Shown one piece after another: positions 29,005 to 40,654 of a stretch of 64,000 bases of DNA (positions are counted from its first letter, which is position 1; each line of letters starts with the position of its first letter). A model generated the notes under the pieces. The model saw nothing but the letters and a program-made list of their open reading frames with translations. It searched no databases and was not told where the DNA came from. The position numbers were made by a program, and so were the translations under genes. This DNA is from Diplosphaera chodatii (taxonomy: Eukaryota > Chlorophyta > Trebouxiophyceae > Prasiolales > Stichococcaceae), in the NCBI GenBank assembly GCA_032358165.1, contig JAALGY010000023.1, positions 1,054,001 to 1,118,000 of the forward strand, in the 5' to 3' direction.

Positions 29005-32000
29005 CTAGTCTGGCGACGGCCAGGGCAGTGTGGCCTCGGCAACAGATGCGCCTGCAAAGACCAGCGGCAGCCGGCTCGCCAGCAGAGCACGGAACTCCTC
29101 CAAGTTGACAATGACGTCCACATTCGTGTGTGCCTGCAGCAGCACATCATCACTGTGCACTGCATTTTGCGGCTGGCAGCTGCTCATGCCGACATGGCAT
29201 CAAGCGCAGGCACTGGCTCCTGGAGCCTCGAGGGTCATGCAACTCCCGGACTTGACGCCAGGCTGTGCCCCTGTCCTGTGCAGAATATCCTTCATGCAAC
29301 ACTTACAAGTGCGCACCTCCACACAGTCCTCGGTGGCGCACTGGTCCTTGGTCCAAGTCCCGAATCGCTCGCCGTCCCGCGACGCGATGTAGGCTGTCTG
29401 GTTGCGGTGGCGTGCACGCCACGCATAGTGGTGGATGTCCCCCATCTTCTCTGTTTGCACCTGCAAGTGCCGTACCACCAGCTTGCGGTGATGGCAGCAA
29501 GTGCGACCCTTGCTGTCCAGCGGCTGCTTAGACACGGCTGCACAGCCGTCGGGCAAAAGACAGACCACGTTATGTTGCAGACAAGGAGGTGCAGGCGCTG
29601 CAACAATCACAGTCACCTGGAAGCTCTTATCCAGGTCGTGCCACACCCAGTTGCGCTGTATGAGCTCGAAGGTCGCTGACCCCGGACGCAGGAATGGCGC
29701 ATTGGCCTGCACATTGCATAGGGCAACCGATCGCACCTGCCCTGCGTGATCGACAGACACCAGCAGACCAGCTCGGCAGGTAGGCAGCAACAGCACCACG
29801 CGTGCACCCTGCTGACGGGGCCAGCTCACCAGGTTGCTGGTGTGCACGCTGATGTAGACGCCGGTGCTGGACACCACCTCCAGCTGCTCCCGGAAGGAGG
29901 TGCTCTCGTTGAACTCCGCCACTCGCACCTGCAAGTCACAACTCCTAACATGACCAATGCAGCCCACGACCCACCAAGGTTCCTGATGTGCAGTGACCTC
30001 ATGGCGCGCCACAAACCGCAAAGCAGGCATTGGAATGGTGAAGCACGGCAACTAGGGTTTTGAGGATGTCACCTCCCCGAACTCCCGGAGCACATTGAGG
30101 AACATGTGCTCGTTGAGGATGCGGCGGTTGGCACGCTTGCGCTGGAACAGGATCGTGCGCGGCACGGGCCGTGGCATTGGGGGCGGCAGGTCTGCACGCA
30201 CGATGTAAAGCGTAGCACTCCCGGAGGTCAAGCCGATGGGCATGGAAGCAAACACGTGCCGCATGATGCCGCCGTCTTGTACCCGTGATCGTAAGTCAGA
30301 GCTCAAGACACTGTTTGCGTGAGGCAAGCGGTTCACCATACTGCTGGTACAGGGCCGCCCGGAAGTCCTGGGCGTCGGGTGTGGAATGGAAGGTGCGGGT
30401 GCCGCCGGTGAACAGGTCCCGCACCACCAGCGCCCGCTCGAAGCACACCCACTCGTGCGGCGCGTACCCCTCCAGCGGCGCCACTGCAGCCGGGGGACAG
30501 GGTTCGCTCGGGGTGCAGTCTGGTGAGCGCCTCGTCTCCGCCGCGCCGTGGCGCGACAAGCGCCTGCCAAGCATCTGGCGCCTGGGCCGCAGCAGCGCTG
30601 CAGGATCCACTGGCGACCGGTGCACAGCATGCACGTCCCCCCGCACCCGACTGCAGCATGATGTTGTCCTGCTCCTGCTGCATGACCACGGGCGGCAGCG
30701 GCGCGTGCGGCGCCACGCCCAGCGTCACAGCCACCACCGCGCGCACCTGCCACGGGTGTTTGTAGCTGACGAATGACATCCTGTCGACAGCTCATACATA
30801 CATTGGGGGATGTGCCTCAGCGGCGACCTCCAGCGGCTGCGATGACAGCGTGTGTGCTTGTGACTGTGCCGGCAGACAGCAAAGACCATCTGGTGGCAGG
30901 CAGCACCCTGATACGGGCACTGGCCGGGCCTCAGCTCAGCGCGAGGGACGCACCCACTCCATGAGGTGCGAGCGCTTAAGGTGCAGCAGCACAAACTGCG
31001 CGGCCGGCCGTGCAAAGCCGGGCTCCGTGCGAAGGATGGAGTACAGCGGGAACATCATCTCGCACCAGTGCCCAATCGCCGTCTGCATGCATTTGCGAGG
31101 TTTCGCAGGCATCATAAATCCAACCTTGCAACCGGTTTTCACAGCTGACTGCCATGTCAGTGCGAATACAGTTGAACTGCAAGTCGAGTCCCTGTTGCTC
31201 TGGCATGGCAGTCATGGCAGCTTCATTGTGGATACGCAATGCAAGGGACGTGCAGCATGCATTGTACGCAGCAGGGTATCTTGGTTGCTGCAGTGAGTCA
31301 CCGGGTGCAGGAAGTAGATGAAGTCGAAGATGAGGGTATCGCCGCTGACAATCCGCGCATCAATGCCCTTTGCAAAGTCCGTTGCGTTTTGGACATGTAG
31401 CACGTTCAGCTCCTGATTGCGGGTCATCTTCCAACTGTCCTGTATATTTGAGGTTCACCAGGGCTTTGGACATGCAACGCCGCAGGATGGAATGTGTGGC
31501 TCGCAGGCATTGAAAGACTCTGCTCGAGACTCACCACTGCTGTCGGTCCATCAACCAGCAAGTACCAGCGGCCGTTGTTATACCTGTTCAGCAGGGCCAA
31601 GGGCATCACACATGCTAGCGCTGCACACACGCGGCCCACCTGCACACGCTCTGGTCAGTGCAACTGGCTGGGCCCACTCCAAGACTCACCATAGTTTCTC
31701 ATACACGCAGTGGCTGGTGCTGCAGTTGACTTCGGTTCTAGGGGACCCATCCTTCCACACCGTCCTGCAATCATGTCAGTTTGCTGCTGTCACCAGCCCA
31801 TGCTTGCCCTGCTCTTGTCAAACGGTTGTATTGTGCCAGGATTATGTCAGCATGCATCTGGCTTGTGCAACGGCAGGTCGCCGCAGCAGGCCTGCTTACG
31901 ATTCTGTTTTGGCGGCGCCACGCACTGTGCAGGCTGCCGGCTGCTCAGCGCTCCAGCGGTCACGGCCCTCGTCCCAGTACTCATACTCACGCACGTCCCA

Positions 32001-32764
32001 CATCTCCGCCTACACAGGCACCGGTTGCATGCATGGTATCATGAGACTGGTAGCTCGGTCCTGCTGTCGATCTTACACCTGGCGCTCTGGCATTGTGTGC
32101 TAAAGCGGCCTGGGTGTGCAGTTGCGGCAGTGCACAGCACCCTCACCGCTTTGCCTTTGTAGCTGACCGCTCGCCATTTGCAGCCGACAGGAAAGGGGCC
32201 CCGTGCTGGCGCAACCACTCGCTCGAATTCTGCATGTGAGCTGCCTACATTGCGAGCAGCATGGCTGCTGCTAACCCCGCTGCCGCCGCCAGAAGACATG
32301 CCGGCCCACCCTGCGCCAACATGCCAGATACAGAGGGTTGCAGTATTGCAGCTGCCATGTGCATCTGACACGGCACGTTGATAGGTGGCCATTGCCGAAT
32401 TGTAGACTACCCAGAATAAAGTCCATCGGCCAGCACCTGTCAGAGCTGTGGTTGCCCACGCAATCAGCGCCATGGCAACTGCCTGCAGCAGCCAGGTCGG
32501 CAGAGGCCAAGATGCAGCTACGGGCTGTACCGCAAGCTGCCTCTTGGCTGTGCGTTTATCTGCTGCTGCCGGAGCATGTATCCGATCAGGGTGCTGGGCA
32601 GCGCCTGACGGACGGGGTGCATGTGCAGGTGGGACGCCATTCTGCACATTGGTGTCTGGCTGATTGGCTGGCGCTGGACCACCATCATCTGGTACGTCGT
32701 CAGCATCTGCTTGAGCGGCCTTGCGCCCGCTCTTGCGACGCTTGCCGCTGCGGCCCTCCGCCAT
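29005..32764 (-). CDS. GT61-family glycosyltransferase, type II membrane protein
   Basis: Start MAEGRSGKRRKSGRKAAQAD at 32764: a basic, then Pro/Ala-rich cytosolic tail, followed by one membrane anchor (WLLQAVAMALIAWATTALTG), the layout of a Golgi glycosyltransferase. Catalytic landmarks of GT61 (DUF563, plant xylosyl/arabinosyltransferases and animal EOGT): EWVCFERALVVRDLFTGG, DAQDFRAALYQQYGEP, TILFQRKRANRRILNEHMFL followed by NVLREFGEV, then VRVAEFNESTSFREQLEVVS and STGVYISVHTSNLVSW, where plants usually have 'GPHGAGL'. The H is kept but the GAGL part reads TSNL. The end reads HTNVDVIVNLEEFRALLASR and ATLPWPSPD, TAG 29005-29007. Around fifteen exons. Acceptor and sugar donor cannot be told from sequence; a cell-wall or N-glycan role is inference. 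Confidence 0.82.
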
Positions 32765-33859
32765 GGCACAGCGCAAGCACGTCTACGCTGAAAAGAACGC
32801 GAGTGCAGATCTTGTGAAGCGCATGATCGCTATCAGATCCTCAATCGCTGCATCTGAGTTCTCCGGTGTCGTCGTCAAAGATGTGTTTTGATCGACGATG
32901 TTGCTGTGTTTGAGCAAGTATTCAGCACACGGCTTGCTCGCTGTGTGTTGTTGAGCTCGTTGCACACATGATGCTGGAAAGCCAGCAATCTGCTCAGTAG
33001 ACCTATTGATACAACCTCCGATGCTGAAGCAAGTCGCAGGAGATCGGGACCATCAGTTTGGTGACACTTGGACCGGATCAGATTAGTGCATTGGACACTG
33101 AGTTGTGTCCTTGAGGCGGGCTCACACAGCAAACGCCTGACACAATGTCAATCAGCTGTCCGTCCTGTTGGGCGTTGTGGACCCATGCGCTTGACCATGC
33201 AATGCATCTGACGATCTAAGATCAAAGGCCCGCCGAAAAGGTTTAGGCGGCCGGTGTGGGCAATCGGTGCCAATGTTGCAGATTCATATAGTCCGTCCGG
33301 GTCGGCGCAAGCTGCTCCAGTCCTGCACGTGCACTGGCACGCGTGTACAAAAATGGCAGCATCACCAACGAGGTCGCATGTGTTGCATGTGCACTGTTAG
33401 GCCACTATAGCAACAGAGGTACACAAAGAGTGCCAATGGCGGTGGCATGTCCTACTGGGTCCTGTACTGATCCCCTGAATGCACATCTTCACCCAGACCG
33501 GCATTCAACTCTATCACTATCCATTGACTGTCAGTTGCCCCTTAACCCTTGCTAGCCTTTGGCGGGTGTTGGAATGCACCTTTGGCTGCCGTTGATCTCC
33601 TCTGCTCAGTCGCAGCCGACGTGCATATCGCAAGCGCTGGCCAGAGGCGGCAACGTCATGTCCTATCTGCTGGCAGCTGCGCTGGCACCTGCAGCATGTA
33701 CTCGCTGTGAGCTGCAAGCACTTAGGGAGTTGAGCATGATATACCACAACAAGGCGCCTTCAGGAAGTGCAACGGTCACCCTGCAATCCTTTGGCTGTGC
33801 TGATCTGGTCCGGTGTACACTGGCGGCACGGGTCCCGATGCCGCGTGTGCTTGCTTTGC
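32765..33859. other. Long spacer upstream of GT61 and downstream of MOCS2A
   Basis: About 1.1 kb with no recognised gene. It should hold the GT61 promoter and the 3' UTR of the MoaD-like gene. Open frames exist on both strands (for example 33559-33873 on + and 32875-33132 on -), but neither resembles a family nor shows splice-supported continuation. Confidence 0.5.
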
Positions 33860-34111
33860 TTAGCCGCCACTGATGGGCGGGATCACTCCGACCTCGTCAC
33901 CCGGCCGCAGCAGCCTGGGCGCCTCTTCGTCGACGTACTGAAGGTTGAGGGACAGCAGACAGGTGGTGAGCACCGCCTCCAGCTGTGGATGAGCTGCCGC
34001 CAGCAGCCGCGGCAGCGCAGAGGTGTCCGTGCCATCAGGCACGCTCATCGTAGTTTCTGAGCAGCCGACCAGTTCTTTGGCTCGCGCGAAGAACAGCACT
34101 TTGATGTCCAT
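33860..34111 (-). CDS. MOCS2A: Molybdopterin synthase small subunit (MoaD/MOCS2A/CNX7)
   Basis: Single-exon 83-residue ubiquitin-fold protein. It carries the sulfur, as a C-terminal thiocarboxylate, that the large subunit MOCS2B uses to turn cyclic pyranopterin monophosphate into molybdopterin. Start MDIKVLFFARAKELVGCSET; the centre reads LPRLLAAAHPQLEAVLTTCL and LNLQYVDEEAPRLLRPGDEV; the end is GVIPPISGG with TAA at 33860-33862. The length, the 'FFARAKELVG' start, the 'L(R)xGDEVxxIPPxSGG' end and the terminal Gly-Gly are all as in MoaD proteins. The partner MOCS2B and the activating MOCS3/CNX5 are not in this window. In animals MOCS2A and MOCS2B share a bicistronic transcript; here MOCS2A stands alone. 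Confidence 0.93.
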   Translation of the reverse strand: MDIKVLFFARAKELVGCSETTMSVPDGTDTSALPRLLAAAHPQLEAVLTTCLLSLNLQYVDEEAPRLLRPGDEVGVIPPISGG

Positions 34112-35125
34112 TGCTGTGGAATGACCAGGCTGGGTGCAGACCCCAAGCTGAAGAGATGTTAGCGAAGTTGCAACTGTTATGTGTTATTGCGGCTGCCACC
34201 TCAGAAGTCAGATCAAAGCACACGACTGATGTTCAGGGCGTTTGTCTCTGTGCATGTAGGGTAGTCGTGACCTTCCAAGTGCTCACTCTAGGGTCCTTGC
34301 AACACGAGGTTATGCCAGCCAGCAACTACGGATGCCAAGCCGTCACCGTGCTGCCAGTGCTTCGACCATCTGTTCGCACGTATCACTTGTGCTTGCGCAA
34401 CAAGTAGCAGATCATGGACGGCGCCAGGCGAGAGGATTGTAATCTCAGAAAGATCCACGTGGGACCCCACATGACTCATCTGCAAGGGCAATGCACACCA
34501 ACGTCCTGTTGCAGAGGTCGTCAGCGTCTGGCAGCCGCCGCTCTGTACATGTTACTCGCACAAGGCACGACTGTAAAGCCCACCCGTAGATACTCAGGCG
34601 GACCGCTGCGCGTGGCGGAAACAGCGCATCGGAGACTGCACCATGACGCCTGGGGTGCAACCCAGAGCCAAGCAGGTAAAGTACCAGAGTCTGCACCACA
34701 CGCCTGATATGTTTCTTTTGGCCTGAACAAACGTTTGCTCACCCCTGCGCCGGCGCATGCGGCCTGGCTGACACGGCCAGCTGGCTGGCTGGTCCCCGTC
34801 CACAGCGTCAAACATGTTACCAAATGTTCGCGCAGCTCGACACTCCACAGCATGTTCTCATCTGATTCCTTGGTGAAGTGGTGCTTGCGCGAAAACTAGA
34901 GGCGTATCCATCAAATCAAACAGGACCAGCCCTAACATTGGCGCAGCGCGCCAGCATGGGTGTCACATGCTCTGTGCTCAGTGGTGGCTTTAGCGATCAG
35001 CGTGTTTGAATGAGCCACATTCCAAAGTCAATTGACTTTGATGAGCCAACCGCGTGAAAGTTGCTGATGTCTCGATGGGCCGAGCCCCATCGGCAGCTGT
35101 CGCGCACTGTACCTTGCTGTCATAG
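34112..35125. other. Divergent region MOCS2A / amino-acid transporter
   Basis: About 1 kb holding both promoters and probably the first transporter exon: ATG at 34852 codes MFSSDSL and reaches a GTGAAG donor in phase 0, which fits the phase of the exon at 35126, but this is only a possibility. Minus-strand open frames around 34445-34850 resemble no family. Confidence 0.4.
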
Positions 35126-38100
35126 AGGCCCCCATGCAAGCTGAGCCTGGTGCAATTCAACATATCGCAGGTGCTTAGCAGCAGGAAGAACAAGCATGCG
35201 CTGTTCAGTGCAACGGCGACGCTGGTACTTGGCATCATGGGCAGCGCTGTACTGATCATATCAGCTGCGTTCGCAGTCACGGGCATCGTCGCGGGGGTTT
35301 TCCTGCTTTGCTTGATCGCCATCGTGAACATATACACGAGCGACATGTTGATTCGGCAGTGCCGCATCACTGGGACCGTAGACTATGATACATTGACGTA
35401 CGCTGTCGGTGGACCTATATGGCGGGTGAGTTGCAATAGTGCGTTGCTGCATCCAGTGCTGCGCCTGGCTGGCCCCATCCTGGCAACAACGATTTCAGCG
35501 CAGTTGCAGTGTGTTGACGACATCGTGTGAAGCTCGCAGTTCTTCTCGCAATTCGGCATCGTGATTTTGCTGCTGGGCACGCTTGCCGGCGGCGTGTCTC
35601 AGATAGGGGAGGCCTTCTCCTATGGCCTTCTGCTGGTCTGCACGCCGCCGGAGTGGCTTACAAATGGGACTGGCAGGCGCGTCTCTTGTCTGCAGCCTCA
35701 GTAGCCACTCCAGCCTGTGTACATAGCACTGATGCACAATACACAGAGCAGGAATAATAAACGTGGCAGGCAGGCCCCAGTTGCATTGAGCTAGTGGTTC
35801 CTGCCTGCAGGATGCTGATGGTCCTCTGCGTGCTGCTGATCGTGGTGCCGCTGTGCCTTCCCAACAACCTCACCTCTGTGCGCAGCACAGCCGCGCACAG
35901 TCTCAGCACATGATTGCGTATGTTCACCCAGGGCACACACTGCCTCGAGGCATGGCTTGCAAGGAAAACTGCGTCATGTGCAGTGACCCTCAAGTGTTTG
36001 ATATCTATACACAGCTGGACTATGCGGGCGTGGTGGGCTTCGTCCTCGTGTTGTTTCTCACGGTATGGTCCACAGCATGGCTCACTGGCAGCCGTGCCGT
36101 TCTCCGTCCCCGCTGTGTCCCGCTGTGCCCCGTTGGACGGCTCTGACCACCCTCTGGCCTTGCTGCAGGGCTGGATCACGGTGCAGTGCATCATTCGCAA
36201 CTTCCCAGCCATCCCCGATGGCTTACCGACAGGCGGGTTTGGATCAACAGGTGAGCATGCTGCCGTCATGCCAGAGTCGCACCCCCGAACCCCTACCACT
36301 GAGATGGTACCCAGTAACTTGATAACATAGCCCACGTTGCTCCAACGACTGCTGCTGCAGATGGTATAACAAGTGCCATCTCATCACTCGGCTTCGCTTT
36401 CTATATGTAAGCCGCCATTTGTTGCAGCGTCAGCCCGTGCCTGTCTGTGGTGGATGCTGCCCATGCAAAGGTTGGATCCTCACTGGCATTCAATCTGGTA
36501 ACTGCAGTCAGCCCATCATGCTGCCGATGCTGATTGAGATGCCGAATGGGCGCGATGGCGCCAAGATCCTCTCCTGGGCCGTCCGTTTCACCATCCTGGT
36601 GAACGCTCACAGATTGTCTTTTGTCTACACTGACGCCCACACTCACATTGTCCCAGCACCATCTGATATAGCAGCAACAAACCGTGAATCCCTTTATCAT
36701 TTGGTTCAACAGGTTGCTGCATTCTTTACCTACTTCTTCATTGGGTTCTTCGGTGCGATAGTGCCACTGGTTCAACATCATGTATCGTCTCCAACCTCTA
36801 TGCTGGTCGTTGCTTTCAGACCGAACCATTCGGATTGCTCAGAGCTTGTGCTTCCCTGCTGCAGGAGCGGCCTGGTTCGGGCAAGACACCGCGGACAACA
36901 TTCTGCAGAACAACCTCGGCAAGAAGGAAGTGCAGGCATTCCTCAACATCTCCATCGCACGTGCGCTGGCCTTGGTTCTGTATGACGTGCTCAGCAGCCA
37001 ATAAACACATCATGCTGTGAAACCCATGCTCTCGTCTGGAGCCAGCATCACCGCTACTTTTCAGGCTGGAGCAACCAATGTTTCTGCTGTTCTGCCTGCA
37101 GTGTACCTGGCCATCAGCCTGCCGCCGGTGGTGTTCCCAGTGCGGCAGGTGCTGGACGCCTGGATGCCTGGGCCCATCGACAAGTTCCCTTTCCTGCGCA
37201 AGGCTGGTTTAGTGTTCATCATCACGGTCCGTTCACCTTGTTGTCGACGGTCTGTTGAGTGAGCGTTGTTGTATGCGTGAGATGCTTGTGCCTGTTCTGC
37301 GCTGCCATTGGGGCTGCTGACGATCGTCGCCACTACTGTCTCTCTAGGTGATATACCTGATGGTCGGGCTGTTTGCAGCCGACTCATCTGGCCAGGTGAG
37401 CCCTTGCCATCTGCCTTGCGATGGCAGGCTTCAGACCCAGTGTTGTGCATGGCCACAAGGCTTTATAGTGTCCACGAGATGAACATCATGACCACTGGTC
37501 TCACCAAAATTGTCATGCCTACATGCAGACACTGATCGTCACTGGCGCAACCGGGGTGTTGATCGTCAGGTAAGATCCACTGGGCAACATCAACACTTGC
37601 TCGAACTCGCACGTCAGTCTCATCTGAAGTGTGCTGCTGACAGCGCACTCTACATCTTACAGCCTCATTGTGTGCGTGCAGCTACATCGTACCGGTCGTC
37701 AACCACTTCATGTTGTACTTCGGCTGGGCCAGATGTCAGCGCCGGTACATGCAGAGGGATCCCTTCTGGGCTGAGCCGCTGGCAGACGGTCTTGACGACT
37801 CAGCAGCTGGGTTCCTGGGACGGCCGCCGCCGGGCCAACGCAAGTGAGTTGCAAATACAAGACCAGGCAACCATGCCAGTTGTGCCGAGATTCCTCTCAA
37901 TACTGCGATACTCTCCCATGAAGGATCGGCGGCTGGACACAACATATTCGCACTTGCCATAAAAGATGATACAGCATTGCAGCACCAGGTTGTGGTTGAT
38001 GCAGGTCGGTCACAGCGCCTGTGCACCATCATCCTGCCGCAGCTGATGCCCAGTACGAGGATACCGCAAATGGTGTACACTCCATTGCAGACCTGAAGGT

Positions 38101-38481
38101 GAGGGCGTGCTGCTTGTGTATTGCAGCGTACATAACGTCTGACCTCACGGTAGGATACTGGGTACTGGGAGACATCTGCTGTTGTCTGCAGGCAGCTGAG
38201 CACATGGAGACTGGCGATGATGTGGTCCCGGCGCTTGAGCCACTGGATAAAATGGATTACAGGTGAGCCCGCCGAGGCGCCTGGGCACGTCCATGCTTGG
38301 TATCTGCAACATCCGGCATTCAGGTGTGGCAGTGGTACGTCACTGATGCGTGGCATTCTTCGTGCTTGGCAGGGTCAAGTACAAGGTCAAGCTCTTTGAA
38401 TGGACCTTCGAGTTGTTCTGGCCAATTGCCGTGGTCGGTGTTGGCACCTTTGCAAGCGTCTCCGCCCTCATCTACGTGTAA
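35126..38481 (+). CDS. Amino acid transporter, AAAP/SLC38-type (5' exon uncertain)
   Basis: Multi-span membrane permease. The first clear exon reads KLSLVQFNISQVLSSRKN and ATATLVLGIMGSAVLIISAA, then VFLLCLIAIVNIYTSDMLIR, like the first helices of AAAP carriers. Later exons supply further helices: FFSQFGIVILLLGTLAGGVS, MLMVLCVLLIVVPLCLPNNL, YAGVVGFVLVLFLTV, DGITSAISSLGFAFY joined to QPIMLPMLIEMPNGRDGAKI, VAAFFTYFFIGFFGAI, YLAISLPPVVFPVRQVLDAW, KAGLVFIITVIYLMVGLFAA and a last helix WPIAVVGVGTFASVSALIYV before TAA 38479-38481. The pattern 'xPIxLPMxxEM' after a F-Y-rich helix is typical of vacuolar/plasma-membrane amino-acid transporters. A hydrophilic loop of about 100 residues lies before the last helix, an unusual insertion. 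Substrate unknown. The start is not fixed; see the upstream region. Confidence 0.78.
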
Positions 38482-38947
38482 CAAGCACGCATCTCCGTAT
38501 GGTTCATGGATGCTGTGCGACTTGAGCGGCATGTGCGGAAGGGGCTCACCTGGTATGACTGGTCTCCTGGGTCTCAGCATGGCAACACCATTGTGTTCCG
38601 AGGACTGAAGCACTGACGGTTGGGTAGAGATGTTGCGGGGGACTGTGCATCAGTAGAGCACTTGTGTTGGTGGCCTTGTTGGCTTTATGTATATGTTGTG
38701 TGCTGCAGTATGTCACTGACATGCCATTTCGTTTGTCTGGGTGCTTTGTGGTTCTGCTGTACTTGCCTGATGACATACTCCTATGACATCAGATAACTAT
38801 CAACCAAGGCATCGCACCGCATCTCGTGAACTGATACTGGCGGCAACCGGTATGTGCTAAGTTTGCACGACATGCTGCCCCTGTTCCGGCAGCCAGCCTG
38901 CAATGGGTTCACTATTATGGCATCCCCCATTTCGCCAGCACTGTTCC
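38482..38947. other. Convergent 3' region transporter / RETICULATA-like
   Basis: About 465 bases with both 3' UTRs; no gene, repeat or strong structure seen. Confidence 0.5.
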
Positions 38948-40087
38948 TCAGCCAGCACAGGCATGCGACGACATGTGCCGCCACTGTGCCGCCGCCAGCA
39001 GCGAGTTGGCGCCATGCAGCAGCGCCCGCATGGCGTGCAGCACCACAGGCGACCCGGCATATGTGCCCAAGTGGTCTTCCGCCGCGTACAATGCCGCATG
39101 CCGAATATTGACGCTGAGTGCCATGAACAGGACCCGCTGCAGTGCGCTGCGCTGCACCACCTCTGCCTGCAGCCGTGGGTCATCCTCGCCTGCTGTCCTG
39201 CAGCCGTCCACCGTGCTGTGGCTGCCGCCTGCTGGGCTGCCACCCTGGCTGCCGTGATACCGAGGCTGCTCTGCTGCTGCGCGGCGGCGCTGCCGGCATG
39301 CGATCTGTTGTGCAGCCGCGCTGCCTGCCAAACCTGTTAGCAGACCCACCAGGCCCAGCTGTAGGCCCTGACGCAGCAGCCGCTGCGCCAGCAGCACTGG
39401 GCCAGACGATGGCACCTTGCCATGTCGCGCGAGCGGCCACCTGCATGGATTGAAGCAACTGAGTGTAGAGGTGAACATTAGGCAGCCACGACACACCTGC
39501 CAACCCCTCAGCCATTGATTAATCCACTAAAGTCAGACATGCACCTTAGATGTCTCGTAATAACCACACCGCGCCTGCTGCGAGCACCTGACAGGCCAGG
39601 ATGCCGCGGCTGGGCTGCCGTCCGACCGCAGTACCAGCAGCTCTGCACGCGCCCGCTGCGAGAATGGCTCCACAGCAAAGCCCACCACTAGCGTGTTCAG
39701 CAGCGTCACCAACACCTGTGTGGAGTACAATCACATGCAATCGGCATGCCATACGATAGCGCCCATTGTGGCGCTTCATCCCATTCATTGGGACAGTCCA
39801 GATAGTACTGCAGGTGACTGCAGAGCTATGACGGCAACATCCATATGGGGCAGTCCAGTTAGTACTGTAGGTGACTGGGGGAGCCATGACGACAGCGCAC
39901 TGTCAATGCAGGCACCTGGCTGAGGACGGCCTCGGACGGTTGTGCCAGCTTGCAGGGATGCGCCGCATCGTTGACGACCAGCACCGCCAACACATCAGCG
40001 GCAGCAACGGCTGCCAGCCGCCAGAGGAACCACGAATCCGCTGTCTGCCGCAAGCGAACGCTCATAGCTACCCTGCGGAGGTAGCAC

Positions 40088-40144
<57 letters not shown>

Positions 40145-40636
40145 GCGATGCAACATCAAGGGCTGAAGTGGGGGACACACACTCTGTTCTGGCTTCTGAA
40201 GTGTAGTCCAGCAGCAACACTGTGGCTGTCGACGAGGCTGCGTTCCTGACCGTCACCTTTGGAACGGGTTGCTGACTGGCTCCCCAGAGCCATCACCGTC
40301 CTCGGGGTCATCGCGGCCGCCACCGCCCCCACCCTGCGGCGGTTTGCCGCCTGAGCCGCCACCCCAGCCCCACCCGCCGCCGCCGCCATCACCGCCCGTC
40401 TCTGTCTGGGTCTGCTGCTGCTGCTGCCGCTGGCGCTGCTGCTGCCTTGCGAGCGCTGGCGCCTCGTACGATGTGGCGCACACCTGCACCAGCCGCCCGT
40501 GGCGGCGCAAGCCATGCTGCTGACTGCTGCACCCTTGCCGCCTGCGGTGCTGCTCAGTCAGGAGCTGCGCCGTGACCCGGCAGGGTGTGAGGGTGGGCTG
40601 CCCCGCGAGGTAGCTTGCAGCAGCTGCCCTCAGCAT
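38948..40636 (-). CDS. RETICULATA-related (DUF3411-like) chloroplast protein
   Basis: The start exon (from 40636) reads MLRAAAASYLAGQPTLTPCR with many Ser/Arg/Gln residues and few acids, a plausible plastid transit peptide, then a Gln-rich and Gly-rich stretch (GGWGWGGGSGGKPP) ending DGDGSGEPVSNPFQR. That order, transit peptide then Gly-rich acidic segment, is common in RETICULATA-related envelope proteins. Later exons carry membrane-type segments: FLWRLAAVAAADVLAVLVVN, VLVTLLNTLVVGFAVEPFSQ, LLRQGLQLGLVGLLTGLAGS and ALQRVLFMALSVNIRHAALY then LLHGANSLLAAAQWRHM, similar to DUF3411 '(x)LxxSxNxRYQxxxGLE...NxxxGxxxW'. TGA at 38948-38950. In plants these proteins affect leaf mesophyll development and plastid metabolite supply; biochemical function unknown. 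It is the second ORF after the mL60-like ORF (18 bases apart). Confidence 0.68.
39790..39894. repeat. Imperfect 57-bp tandem repeat in intron
   Basis: A block of about 48 bases beginning GGG(A/G)CAGTCCAG and containing TAGTACTG(C/T)AGGTGACTG and ATGACG occurs at 39790-39836 and again at 39847-39894 with several substitutions. It lies in an intron of the RETICULATA-like gene. Confidence 0.8.
40088..40144. repeat. (ATG)19 microsatellite
   Basis: Nineteen uninterrupted ATG units. It lies in an intron of the RETICULATA-like gene on the minus strand, just before the exon beginning near 40080. All three plus or minus frames give open homopolymers (Asp, His, Ser and so on), which are not protein-coding evidence. 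Confidence 0.97.
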
Positions 40637-40654
40637 GCCACGGCGGCAGTTGCC

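Noticed and set aside
32875..33873. Genes in the 1.1-kb GT61/MOCS2A spacer
   Set aside because: Open frames on both strands are short, unspliced and without recognisable motifs.
34445..34850. Small minus-strand gene between MOCS2A and the transporter
   Set aside because: A few ATG-led frames with splice-like sites exist, but nothing matches a known protein and no consistent exon chain could be built.
40068..40206. Poly-Asp, poly-His and poly-Ser proteins
   Set aside because: They are translations of the ATG microsatellite and not genes.
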